Source: Paeniglutamicibacter psychrophenolicus
GTDB lineage: Bacteria; Actinomycetota; Actinomycetes; Actinomycetales; Micrococcaceae
Length of the DNA stretch: 64,000 nt
Direction of reading: 5' to 3'
Assembly (NCBI RefSeq): GCF_017876575.1
Contig: NZ_JAGIOE010000001.1
Location: 2,914,001 to 2,978,000, forward strand
Each line of letters starts with the position of its first letter. The first letter of the stretch is position 1. Made by a program: the position numbers and the translations under genes. Positions 26,618 through 34,298 of the stretch are shown here, in pieces. Under the pieces are notes generated by a model that saw nothing but the letters and a program-made list of their open reading frames with translations, was not told the DNA's origin and made no database searches.

Positions 26618-27471
26618 ACCCCACCATGCCGGCCCCGGCTACCCTTCATCCTCTGGGCATACGGCCGCTTCCCATCAGGATCCGCTTGTTTCCGGATGAA
26701 ACCACCAAGTCGTTTCTGCGCCGACTGGAAGACGCCAACGCGGTGCGTCCGGGCGAGCTGAGGAAGGCCCTGCAGAAGATCCCCGGGTCCTGGATCGAGA
26801 CGATCTCGCTTTGGTGCGACCAACCACTTGTTTCCCTCGACTACGCCATGCCGCAGCTCGGGTTGCAGCAACATGGCCTGATCAACCCGAGGCACTTTGC
26901 CGGCCGCCGGGCCCACCGCGTCCACGGACTTGCCTGCCACCGCTGCGCCTTGGCACACGATGCGGGCAGTTTCGTGGAAATCTACACGACCCATCAACAC
27001 GCCATCTGTCCCAAGCACGGTCTCTGGATCGGCGAAGGAACTGCCACCCCGGAAGACCAGCTATCGATCGGTGCCTGCCCGGAAATACCCGCCGCCTGGC
27101 ACCACCACAAAAATATCATCCAACGCCAGGGGCACACCCGCACCCGCAAGGCCTTTGAAACCTCAAGAACCATCAACTGGCAGTGGTACGACCAATTCCA
27201 CCACTTCACCCACACAGCCGGCTTCTATGACGTTCTCGCCAGCAGCGGGTCCCACAGGGCAAGCCAGCAAGCACTGGTTGCCGCGTCGCTCTATCCCGCC
27301 ATCGTGGAACTAACCGCGGCCCTGGCCAGCCCCTACTGGGCCAAGATTGCGCACTCGGAGCACCCCGAGGCCTTCCTGGACCGCGTCAGCACCAGCATGG
27401 CCGAAGGCTGGCGGCCCGCCGGGGCCCACGATCCCCTCCGCAGCTGGATGGAACGAAACTGGGACACCTGA
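26614..27471 (+). CDS. tniQ: TniQ/TnsD-like target-selection protein
   Basis: 285 residues. The N-terminal TniQ segment is visible (PIRIRLFPDETTKSFLRRLE). A zinc-binding arrangement follows: CHRC (108-111) and CPKH (132-135). Short TniQ proteins recognise or adapt to the target in Tn7-like elements, some by binding a specific att site and some by joining another targeting complex. No second tniQ or CRISPR effector is present, so this protein alone should direct insertion. It ends 173 bases before the right end. Confidence 0.9.
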   Translation: MNPTMPAPATLHPLGIRPLPIRIRLFPDETTKSFLRRLEDANAVRPGELRKALQKIPGSWIETISLWCDQPLVSLDYAMPQLGLQQHGLINPRHFAGRRAHRVHGLACHRCALAHDAGSFVEIYTTHQHAICPKHGLWIGEGTATPEDQLSIGACPEIPAAWHHHKNIIQRQGHTRTRKAFETSRTINWQWYDQFHHFTHTAGFYDVLASSGSHRASQQALVAASLYPAIVELTAALASPYWAKIAHSEHPEAFLDRVSTSMAEGWRPAGAHDPLRSWMERNWDT

Positions 27472-27542
27472 ACCCGCGGATCCGGCCCCAAACGGCACAG
27501 GGAAAGACACCGCGGTGCCCAAAAACCAGACATCCTCCCAAA

Positions 27543-27644
27543 TGCCTCAGGTGTAATGAGACAAACCCCGATTTCCATCTCATTACATCTGAGGCAACCG
27601 CGGAAACCCGGGCCCATTTGCCTCACTTTAAACGAAAAAGGACA
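27543..27644. repeat. Right-end transposase-binding sites and terminal repeat
   Basis: Three sites. One inverted unit lies at 27543-27563 (TGCCTCAGGTGTAATGAGACA), one direct unit at 27578-27596 and the terminal 26 bases at 27619-27644, ending AAGGACA. The right end thus differs from the left in number, spacing and orientation of sites, as in Tn7, where end asymmetry controls orientation of insertion. Confidence 0.8.
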
Positions 27645-27649
27645 GTTGT
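27645..27649. repeat. Right copy of the 5-bp target-site duplication (GTTGT)
   Basis: GTTGT follows the right terminus. Its last three bases are also the first three bases (TGT) of the older element that starts at 27647, so the insertion hit the tip of that element. Confidence 0.85.
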
Positions 27650-28331
27650 CCTGTCTCATTACAGGTGAGGCACTCTCACTACACCCGCAGCATCTGGGTG
27701 TTTTTCTTTTACACTGGGTGCCATGGGACGCGCACTGTTGGCGTCCGACGTAGAAGCCGGGCCCAAGGATCCTGCCGGCTCCCTGATCTACAGGGAGCAA
27801 TTTTCCTCCGCCACAACCAGCGGCCGAGAGTCAGATTCCTCGAAGATTCCGTTCGAAGATGGCCCCCCAATCCACAACGTCACCGTCTCCACTGGCCAAC
27901 ACAAGTTTGCGGGTTCGTCGTGGGCGACGAATCAGCACCAGGTCGGGTTTGACTCTTGGTGCGAACGAGACCAACTGTTCCTGCTGGACGTTGATTCCGA
28001 AGTTACGGGCTTGGCGACCCAACCGTTCAGACTCACCATGCCAAGGATGCCCTGTCGACGCGAGATTAGTGACCATCGCGTCCAGGTCGTGTCCGACTCG
28101 TGGGCTTCCGGAATTAGAGCCACCATCATGCACCTGTGCGCTACACACGAGCTTCTGGCCAGGCACAAATATCCGACTTCACACAACGGGTTCCCAGTCG
28201 CCTGCTCCACCACTCCCCCGAAAGTATCCCCCGGGAAGTTGGCCAGCGAGTTCGCGGACTTCCTCGGCCCATCCCAAAGCCCCCGGCAAAACGTCACCGA
28301 TCAGCGCAACGTGTCAATGTCGCACTGTTGA
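27647..28331 (+). mobile_element. Relic of an older, related Tn7-like element
   Basis: It begins with the same 26 terminal bases as the intact element. One binding repeat follows (27672-27693) instead of five, then TACACT and an ATG 7 bases later, then a tnsA-tnsC chimeric frame. tnsB, tniQ and any right end are missing. I could not find a matching right terminus before the RibD-type gene at 28355, so the right boundary is uncertain. Confidence 0.8.
27723..28331 (+). pseudogene. tnsA'-tnsC' chimeric relic frame
   Basis: A 202-residue open frame. Residues 1-33 are almost identical to TnsA of the neighbouring element; residues 34 to about 112 are a diverged TnsA (VGFDSWCERDQLFLLDVDSE). From about residue 113 it matches TnsC residues 86-168 (WASGIRATIMHL, TTPPKVSPGKLASEFADFLG, NVTD). 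The Walker A lysine of TnsC is lost (GPWASGKTT has become SDSWASGIRA). A deletion that joined the two genes in frame explains the structure. The product should not work as TnsA or as an ATPase; whether it interferes with the intact system is unknown. Confidence 0.8.
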
Positions 28332-28354
28332 GTCAATTTATCTAAGGAGTCCCC

Positions 28355-28939
28355 ATGCGTGTTCTGGTCGTGAATCACGTCAGTCTCGACGGAGTTCTGC
28401 AAAGTCCGGGGCGAGCCGACGAAGATACCCGTGACGGTTTCCGGCACGGCGGCTGGGCCGAACAGGACAACGACCCGGCGATGCGTGCCGCCATGGGCGA
28501 GCGGATGGGTCAAGACTTCTCCTGGCTTTTTGGCCGACGCAGCTACGACGACATGCTCACCCACTGGAACCGGGTCGGCGGACCCTTCAAAGACGGCCTA
28601 AACCAGACAAGGAAATACGTCGCCTCCTCCACCCCCGACGCCGAACTCCCCTGGCCGAACTCCACGCTGCTGAGCGGCGACATTCCCGCTAAGGTGGCTG
28701 CGCTACGTGAGCAGCCCGGTGGCAACCTGGTAATCATGGGCAGCGGTCAACTGATCCGTTCCCTGCTCCCGCACGGTCTCGTCGACGAGCTGCTTCTCAT
28801 GATTCACCCGCTCGTGCTCGGCTCCGGCCACCGCCTGTTCGGTCCGGACGATGAGGCGCACCGGATGAGGCTGGTCGCCTGCACCCCCACCGCCACGGGA
28901 GTGCTGATGGCGACATACCAACCGAACCAGCTGGCGTGA
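28355..28939 (+). CDS. Dihydrofolate reductase family protein (RibD C-terminal domain)
   Basis: 194 residues of the RibD-C/DHFR-like fold: MRVLVVNHVSLDGVLQSPG at the start, LFGRRSYDDMLTHW, GGNLVIMGSGQLIRSLLPHGLVDEL in the NADPH-binding region and HPLVLGSGHRLFG near the end. AAGGAG lies 7 bases before ATG 28355. It would be an NADPH-dependent reductase of unknown substrate. Three relatives occur elsewhere in the window (at 41697, a pseudogene, 50349 and 52146). Confidence 0.88.
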   Translation: MRVLVVNHVSLDGVLQSPGRADEDTRDGFRHGGWAEQDNDPAMRAAMGERMGQDFSWLFGRRSYDDMLTHWNRVGGPFKDGLNQTRKYVASSTPDAELPWPNSTLLSGDIPAKVAALREQPGGNLVIMGSGQLIRSLLPHGLVDELLLMIHPLVLGSGHRLFGPDDEAHRMRLVACTPTATGVLMATYQPNQLA

Positions 28940-29365
28940 GAAGGCCAGGCATTCGCGAAACCCGTTGCCACGTGAAGGTATTCGCAAATTCTCGGTGGTG
29001 TCGTCGCCGGTTGCCATCTTTTTGAGTCCCATATGTTGCGCTTGGTACTGCATGCTGGCTGAATGCGATCGACACACGTCTCCCACCTGACTCAACAGAG
29101 GCTACGTAATCGGGATGGCCCATCAGTCTGAATAGATGAAGGCGTGCCGTCGGACTTGTACTGGGGGTTGATTGCGTATCAGTGTTTCCCCCAAGTCGTG
29201 GGGTGTCTTTTGCGAAAGCGGAGCCAATCCGGGGGCCCTTGAACTGGGCGTTTGCGCAGAACAGGTGGTGGTGGTGTGGCTTGGATCCGGGTATCGGAGT
29301 TTACGTAGCTCCAGGCGCAGCCGTTCACCTACTTTTCACCGCGGCTTTCCTGAAGCTGCGCCCGG
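28940..29365. other. Gene-free stretch between the RibD-type and GT4 genes
   Basis: Short overlapping frames exist on both strands but none has a ribosome binding site, a motif or convincing codon use. I see no transposon end here. Confidence 0.5.
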
Positions 29366-29407
29366 TGGCAACCTTCAACGCTCATGGTTGAGGCGTGAAG
29401 GTTGCCA
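29366..29407 (+). promoter_or_regulatory. 12-bp inverted repeat spanning the GT4 start codon
   Basis: TGGCAACCTTCA at 29366-29377 and its exact complement TGAAGGTTGCCA at 29396-29407 are separated by 18 bases. The right arm covers the second and third bases of the GTG start codon (29395) and the first codons. It could be an operator or an RNA hairpin that masks the start. Confidence 0.6.
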
Positions 29408-30528
29408 TAATTGCTGAATCGTTCCTTCCCGAGATGAACGGGGTTACCCATTCGCTGCTGAAAATCTTGCAGCATTTGGATGCGCGCGGGGACCAGGTCT
29501 TGGTCATCGCCCCATCGACGCTGGAGAACGCGCCGCCTACGGTGGAAGGCGCAGCTATCAGGCGGCTTCCGGCCGTTCCCCTCGCCGGTTACCGGAACAT
29601 CCGGGTTGCCATTGGCGGGGTGGCGCGGGTGAAGTCCCTGCTGGCTGAATTCAAGCCCGACGTCGTCCACTTGGCATCCCCCTTTGTTCTGGGCTGGCGT
29701 GCCGTCCGGGCCGCAGCGGCCCTGGATATTCCCTCCGTCGCCGTCTACCAAACCGACGTTCCCGGATATGCGGCCCGATACGGCATGCCATTCCTGGAAA
29801 ATTGGGCCTGGCAGCGTGTGAAGCAGATCCACTGTGCAGCGACGAAAACGCTCGTTCCCTCGAGCGACTCACTGCAAAAACTTCAGGGCCACGGCATCCC
29901 CAGGATGGAGTTGTGGCGCCGCGGCGTGGATACCCAACGCTTCCACCCCGGCAAACGCAGCGCAGGGTTTCGTGACACGGTGGCGCCCGAAGGGCAAAAG
30001 ATCATTGGCTATGTGGGGCGTCTGGCCCTCGAAAAGCAGGTGGAGGATCTGGCTGCCTTGGCCGAGATCCCCGGCACCCGGCTGGTTGTCGTAGGCGATG
30101 GACCGCAGCGGGAGATGCTCGAGTCACTTCTTCCGAAGGCCTACTTCACGGGCTTCCTTGCCGGTGACGAGCTGGCCGCCGCCATGGCCTCATTTGACCT
30201 GTTCGTGCATCCGGGAGAACTCGAGACCTTTTGCCAAACCATCCAGGAAGCCATGGCCTCAGGGGTCCCTGTCGTTGCCACCGGCCGCGGCGGCCCGGTG
30301 GATCTGGTGGATTCCTCCCGCACGGGCTGGCTCTACGCACCGGGCAACCTGGCCCAGTTGCGTGACTACGCCATGGATCTCATCGGTGACGACGCCAAAC
30401 GTGCGGCCTTTGCAGCCGCAGCCTTCCAGCAAGTCCAAGGCCGCAGCTGGCACGTTGTTTGCGAGCAGCTGATGAACCTCTACACCGAGGCCATTGCCGA
30501 GCACCCGCGGCTTCGGCTTGCCCTGTGA
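29395..30528 (+). CDS. GT4 glycosyltransferase (mannosyltransferase type)
   Basis: 377 residues, GT-B fold. The N-terminal domain begins VAIIAESFLPEMNGVTHSLL with the glycine-rich acceptor loop. The C-terminal donor domain has GYVGRLALEKQVEDL, VVVGDGPQREML and HPGELETFCQTIQEAMASG (the E-x7-E motif). Close relatives in actinobacteria are GDP-mannose-dependent alpha-mannosyltransferases that build membrane glycolipids and lipoglycans. The substrate is inferred. The start is GTG 29395, within an inverted repeat. Confidence 0.88.
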   Translation: MKVAIIAESFLPEMNGVTHSLLKILQHLDARGDQVLVIAPSTLENAPPTVEGAAIRRLPAVPLAGYRNIRVAIGGVARVKSLLAEFKPDVVHLASPFVLGWRAVRAAAALDIPSVAVYQTDVPGYAARYGMPFLENWAWQRVKQIHCAATKTLVPSSDSLQKLQGHGIPRMELWRRGVDTQRFHPGKRSAGFRDTVAPEGQKIIGYVGRLALEKQVEDLAALAEIPGTRLVVVGDGPQREMLESLLPKAYFTGFLAGDELAAAMASFDLFVHPGELETFCQTIQEAMASGVPVVATGRGGPVDLVDSSRTGWLYAPGNLAQLRDYAMDLIGDDAKRAAFAAAAFQQVQGRSWHVVCEQLMNLYTEAIAEHPRLRLAL

Positions 30529-30634
30529 AGATGAAAAAGAGAATTTCGGGTACCGGCGCAGGCTTCCAAGTCTCCGGGCATGCGCTCGCGGTGGCGCAAA
30601 GACATCGTGAGAACGATGCGGATTTGCGGTTCCT

Positions 30635-30676
30635 GTTGCCTTCGGTTGAGGCTCCGTTGCCGCAACCGAAGGCAAC
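30635..30676 (+). terminator. Perfect 14-bp hairpin after the GT4 gene
   Basis: GTTGCCTTCGGTTG at 30635-30648 and its exact complement at 30663-30676, with a 14-base loop. It lies about 100 bases after the GT4 stop and 28 bases before the next gene. Confidence 0.7.
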
Positions 30677-30704
30677 GGCGTCACGGGCCGCCGGGTAGCT
30701 TCAC

Positions 30705-31502
30705 ATGCTTGATCAGGAACCGGGCCGCTACGTTGCCCTGGGTGATTCCTTCACGGAGGGAGTCGGGGATATCAGCAAGCAGCGTCCCAACGGCGTCCGG
30801 GGCTGGTCCGACAGAGTGGCCGAGGGTCTCGCGAGCGATTCTCCGGGCTGGGAATATGCGAACCTCGCCATCCGCAGCAAGCGGCTACGGCACATCATCG
30901 CGGAACAGTTGGAGCCCGCCATCGCCATGGAGCCAACGCTCATCACGCTGTACGCCGGCGGCAACGACGTCATGGACCTTGGGACGAAGGTCGCTGACAT
31001 TCTGGCCGAGTATGAATTCTTGGTCGGCCGGCTGGCGCAGACGGGTGCAACGCTGATACTTTTTACCGGTTACGACGTGGAGGTTTCGCCGATCTTGGGG
31101 CCCTTGCGCCGCAAGAACCATGCCTACAACGACGGCGTCCGGCTCATCGCCGCGAAGTACGGTGCCGTCCTGGTGGATTACGCCACCTTTGCCGCCTATG
31201 CGAATACCCGCATGTGGGGGCCCGATCGGCTGCATATGTCCAAGGCCGGGCACAAGTACATGGCCGCGCGGGTCCTGGATGTCCTCGAGGTGCCGCACGG
31301 CATCACGCATCGGGACAAGCGGAAGGCACCGCGTGGCGTTCGGCAGCGGGCCCGGGAACACCATGTCTGGGTCACCGAGTGGGTGCTGCCCATGTTCGGG
31401 CGCAAACTCCGGGGCACCACGCTGGGCGACGCCCTGGGCCCCCGGTGGCCCGAGCCGGTGCGGGTGCCGCCGAAGAAGGGCCTGAAGAAACTGACCCGAT
31501 AA
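30705..31502 (+). CDS. SGNH/GDSL hydrolase family protein
   Basis: 265 residues. SGNH blocks are present: block I ALGDSFTEG with the nucleophile Ser, block III GGNDVMD with the oxyanion Asn, and block V DRLHMSKAGH with the Asp-His pair. There is no signal peptide, so it should be a cytosolic esterase or lipase of unknown substrate. The C-terminal 60 residues are basic. It may be co-transcribed with the GT4 gene if the hairpin between them is leaky. The 3' end is duplicated about 1.1 kb downstream. Confidence 0.9.
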   Translation: MLDQEPGRYVALGDSFTEGVGDISKQRPNGVRGWSDRVAEGLASDSPGWEYANLAIRSKRLRHIIAEQLEPAIAMEPTLITLYAGGNDVMDLGTKVADILAEYEFLVGRLAQTGATLILFTGYDVEVSPILGPLRRKNHAYNDGVRLIAAKYGAVLVDYATFAAYANTRMWGPDRLHMSKAGHKYMAARVLDVLEVPHGITHRDKRKAPRGVRQRAREHHVWVTEWVLPMFGRKLRGTTLGDALGPRWPEPVRVPPKKGLKKLTR

Positions 31503-31532
31503 GGCGGTGCCGGGACGGTGAACCCTTGCCGT
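31472..31532 (+). repeat. 61-bp duplicated segment, copy A (3' end of the SGNH gene)
   Basis: This stretch covers the last codons and the stop of the SGNH hydrolase gene and 30 bases beyond. It matches 32556-32616 at 54 of 61 positions. Confidence 0.8.
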
Positions 31533-31675
31533 TGGTGCTCTACCTGCCCCCGATCCAGTGGCGTCGGGCTTTCTTTACAGGGTCCTGCCCGTCGCGGCTC
31601 GGTTGCGCTTCGGTGAAGTTCCGCACGGCGACGCTCAGTCCCGCGGCAAGCCACCTTCTCCCGGGCCGTGAAATC

Positions 31676-32194
31676 CTACGCCGGGCGAAGTATTCCCATG
31701 ATGACGATATCCTCGTACTTTCCGCGAACCCAGGCGTGCTGGCGCTGACGACCCTCGACCACGAATCCCGCCTTCTCATACGCACGGATCGCGCCAAGGT
31801 TGGACTCGATCACTTGCAGGTGGACTCGACGCAGGTTGCAGCGCACGAAGGCAAACTCAACGATTTGTGAGATGGCTGCGCTCCCGATGCCTTGTCCACG
31901 AGCTTCGGGAACCAAGGCGATACCGACTTCCGCGTGGCGGGCGAGCTCGTCGAAATCGAAAAGCGAAACACTGCCGACGGCGGCACCGTCCACATCGATC
32001 ACGAAACGCACGTTCTTGCCTGTGTCATCAGCATCGCCCTGCTCCAGCCGATTCTTGAAGGCTTCCCTAGTCAGCGGCGCAGGCGATGCCGCGCTCCGTT
32101 CCTCCCATGTGGCAAGATCGTCAGCGATTCGGAACAAGACGTCAAAGTCGTCTTTGGAACGGGAACGAAGCATGGCGGCTCGCGGCTTGGACAT
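31676..32194 (-). CDS. GNAT family N-acetyltransferase
   Basis: 172 residues. The acetyl-CoA binding motif A is VPEARGQGIGSAAISQIVEFAF, and motif B follows (RVHLQVIESNLGAIRAYEKAGF). The C terminus GKYEDIVIMGIL is typical of RimJ/RimL-like enzymes. ATG 32194 with an AGGATCC site is used; the open frame continues upstream without family similarity. The acceptor is unknown. Confidence 0.87.
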   Translation of the reverse strand: MSKPRAAMLRSRSKDDFDVLFRIADDLATWEERSAASPAPLTREAFKNRLEQGDADDTGKNVRFVIDVDGAAVGSVSLFDFDELARHAEVGIALVPEARGQGIGSAAISQIVEFAFVRCNLRRVHLQVIESNLGAIRAYEKAGFVVEGRQRQHAWVRGKYEDIVIMGILRPA

Positions 32195-32753
32195 GTCCAG
32201 GATCCTATCAATCAACGCCAGCGGCCCGACAGCAATGGGCCTAAGCGCCGCCGACAAGCCCAAACTGCCAGCGGTTGGGTGGTGATAGTTGTCGGCAAGT
32301 TCTTTGACGTTGTCCTGACACACAACATTCCTGATCCCCCCGAACGGCAAAGGGTGGAGCCGCTTGTGTCGGAGCCACCATGGTCTCGGCCGTTGAGGCC
32401 ATCGGTGTTGGACCACGACGCTATGAAAACGCCGATCCCGGCCTCGTTCAAGACCAAGCCCACTTTCAACGGATAGTCGCCAACGAGGCATGGAACCGGC
32501 ACCGCTCCGCCGAGCGTTTCCGTAACGGAAACTCGATTCACGGTCCGGGAAATCTGAAGAAGGGGCTGAAGAAACAGACCCAACTAGGCCGTGCCGGGAC
32601 GGCGAACCCTTGCCGTGGCGTTGCCGTATTAGTTAGGCCCACTCCGAGGAAATCCGATCCCCGTGCACGGAGTCGTCCTCGAAGGTAGCCACCACCGTGT
32701 CGATCCCGTGTGTGAAGGTGTCGGCGGAAGCCCCACATCCACACACGGGTCAT
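32195..32753. other. Gene-free region with a decayed SGNH tail
   Basis: 560 bases with no frame I can support. It contains the copy B remnant of the SGNH gene tail (32556-32616). Other short frames lack starts and motifs. Confidence 0.5.
32556..32616 (+). repeat. 61-bp duplicated segment, copy B
   Basis: A diverged copy (54 of 61 identical) of the 3' end of the SGNH hydrolase gene at 31472-31532. The TAA stop is replaced, so the copy is not selected as a gene end. It is probably the remains of a tandem duplication. Confidence 0.8.
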
Positions 32754-34298
32754 TCACTGGTAGGAGACGAACCACGGCTTCGGGTCGATGTCAAAAGTCT
32801 TTTTCGGGGTGAACGTCGGCGAGTCCTCGTCGATGAAGTTCTTCCACCCCATCCAGATGCCGTCGGGCAGGTCGCGGCGCAAGTTCTTCCACGTGGCCAT
32901 CTTCATCCCCGGTGTCCCGTTGCCGTCGGCGTGCACGACCAGCGCCAGCTCGGGGTGCGATGTGTCCAGGGTCGAACGGTCGCGGATCATGCTCTGCGTG
33001 AACTGATGCAGGATGACGATCTTCTGCGGCAGTTTGTGCTTGCGCGTCAGCTCGGCCAACCAATCGTTGGCGCGGTTGAGCTCGGCGGCATCCACGGAAC
33101 CGATCTGGGCCAGGTGCCGCTGGCCGGGCTTGAGCCTCCACTCGGGGTCATAGGCGATGCCGACGTTGGGGTAGGTCAGCAATCGTTCGTAGTGCTTGGC
33201 CTGGGTCAGGAAGTCGTTGAGGCCCGGCTGCAGGTCAAGCACCACGTACACCCCCGCCTTCTGCGCCGCCTTCACCCAGGGCTCGAGTCGCTCCACGGGA
33301 ACGTAGCTGGAGTACTTGCCGTCCTTGCCGGCGGACGCCGAGGCAACGGTCGCTATGATTTCGAAGGCAGGCTGGACCTCTTCCTTGCTATGGGGCTGGT
33401 ACTTCGCCGCGTACTTCTTGGCGCGCTTGATCGCCCCGTCGACGTCCTGTTCGCCGAGCAATCCCAGGGAAGCCGTCCCCGGCGTCCCGTACAGCGCGAC
33501 CATGCGTCGGTCCGGGAACACGATCTGCCCGCCGCCCGGGAGCTGCTTTCCTGCGGCAGCCGTTGCCGCCAGGGCCGAGAAATCCTTGGTTTTCCCGAAC
33601 CCGTTTCCTATCGCATACAGGTCCGACTCCGCGTGGTTCTGGAAGAATTCCTGGTTCTTCGCAGCCCTCGGGTCACCCGATTCCATGGTGTGGAGGTCCG
33701 CACCGGCCGCCTGGGCCGTGGCAAGGGCGGGACCTGCCGCATCCCCCGCCTTCTCCCCCTCGCGCACGACGACGGCGAAGCCGGACTCGGTGGCGCCCTC
33801 GGCGGGTTCGATTTCAGGCAAGTCGGCGTCAGGTGCCGACCCATCGACGATTTCCAGGCCGCCCGCCAACGAAGCGGACAAGGATCCGTACGCAATGAGG
33901 GTGCGCGCACCCAAACGTTCCACCTCGGAGGCGAAGGCCTGCTGATCCGAAGACGTTTCCTCCGGCGCGCCCTCGGGTGCGACGAGCAGCGGGACACCTA
34001 GTTCGCGGGCTCGACCGGCGGCGGTTTCCTGCGCGCCGTCTTTGCCCAGCACGACGACGGCGGGTGCCTTTTCGAAGAACGCCTGGCTGGATTTCAGGGC
34101 CATGTCCTCGGCGTCGCCGCCGATCCGGCCGAAGCCAGGTACAGGGTCGGCCAACACCACGATGTCTTGGGTTTTCTGCGATTGTGAGCCGAAGGCTCCT
34201 GCGTCGTCCCTCGGCCCCACTGCCGTGCACCCGGCCACTACGAGAACGAGAGCCAGTCCGCAACTGGCTGCACGCAGACCGTTCTTGGACAACTTCAC
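32754..34298 (-). CDS. Large predicted lipoprotein, unrecognised
   Basis: 514 residues. The signal peptide ends in the lipobox VVAGC with lipidated Cys24. An N-terminal half of alternating alpha/beta segments (IVVLADPVPGFGRIGGD, APAVVVLGKDGAQETA, GVPLLVAPEGAPEETSS) resembles cell-wall-binding-repeat-2 style units. The C-terminal half (VYVVLDLQPGLNDFLTQA, NVGIAYDPEWRL, KIVILHQFTQSMIRDR) looks like a TIM-barrel hydrolase. I do not recognise the family. GTG 34298 is chosen because it opens directly on the signal peptide. It faces the neighbouring 2H gene head to head across about 375 bases. Confidence 0.8.
   Translation of the reverse strand: MKLSKNGLRAASCGLALVLVVAGCTAVGPRDDAGAFGSQSQKTQDIVVLADPVPGFGRIGGDAEDMALKSSQAFFEKAPAVVVLGKDGAQETAAGRARELGVPLLVAPEGAPEETSSDQQAFASEVERLGARTLIAYGSLSASLAGGLEIVDGSAPDADLPEIEPAEGATESGFAVVVREGEKAGDAAGPALATAQAAGADLHTMESGDPRAAKNQEFFQNHAESDLYAIGNGFGKTKDFSALAATAAAGKQLPGGGQIVFPDRRMVALYGTPGTASLGLLGEQDVDGAIKRAKKYAAKYQPHSKEEVQPAFEIIATVASASAGKDGKYSSYVPVERLEPWVKAAQKAGVYVVLDLQPGLNDFLTQAKHYERLLTYPNVGIAYDPEWRLKPGQRHLAQIGSVDAAELNRANDWLAELTRKHKLPQKIVILHQFTQSMIRDRSTLDTSHPELALVVHADGNGTPGMKMATWKNLRRDLPDGIWMGWKNFIDEDSPTFTPKKTFDIDPKPWFVSYQ

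Larger units (their letters stand above)
22565..27644 (+). mobile_element. Complete minimal Tn7-like transposon (tnsA-tnsB-tnsC-tniQ)
   Basis: A 5,080-bp element. The left end 22565-22590 and the right end 27619-27644 (read on the minus strand) are both 26 bases, start with TGTCCT, end with GTGAGGCA and match at 20 of 26 positions. Direct 5-bp copies GTTGT flank it. Inside are four genes in one overlapping operon and arrays of likely TnsB-binding repeats: five sites besides the terminus at the left, and three sites including the terminus at the right. There is no cargo gene. The presence of TnsA predicts cut-and-paste movement. All coding frames are intact, so it may still be active. Confidence 0.92.

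Noticed and set aside
28331-29170. Right end of the older transposon
   Set aside because: I looked for a TGCCTCAC...GGACA-type terminus after the relic and found none that I could support; weak resemblance near 29078-29097 is not convincing.
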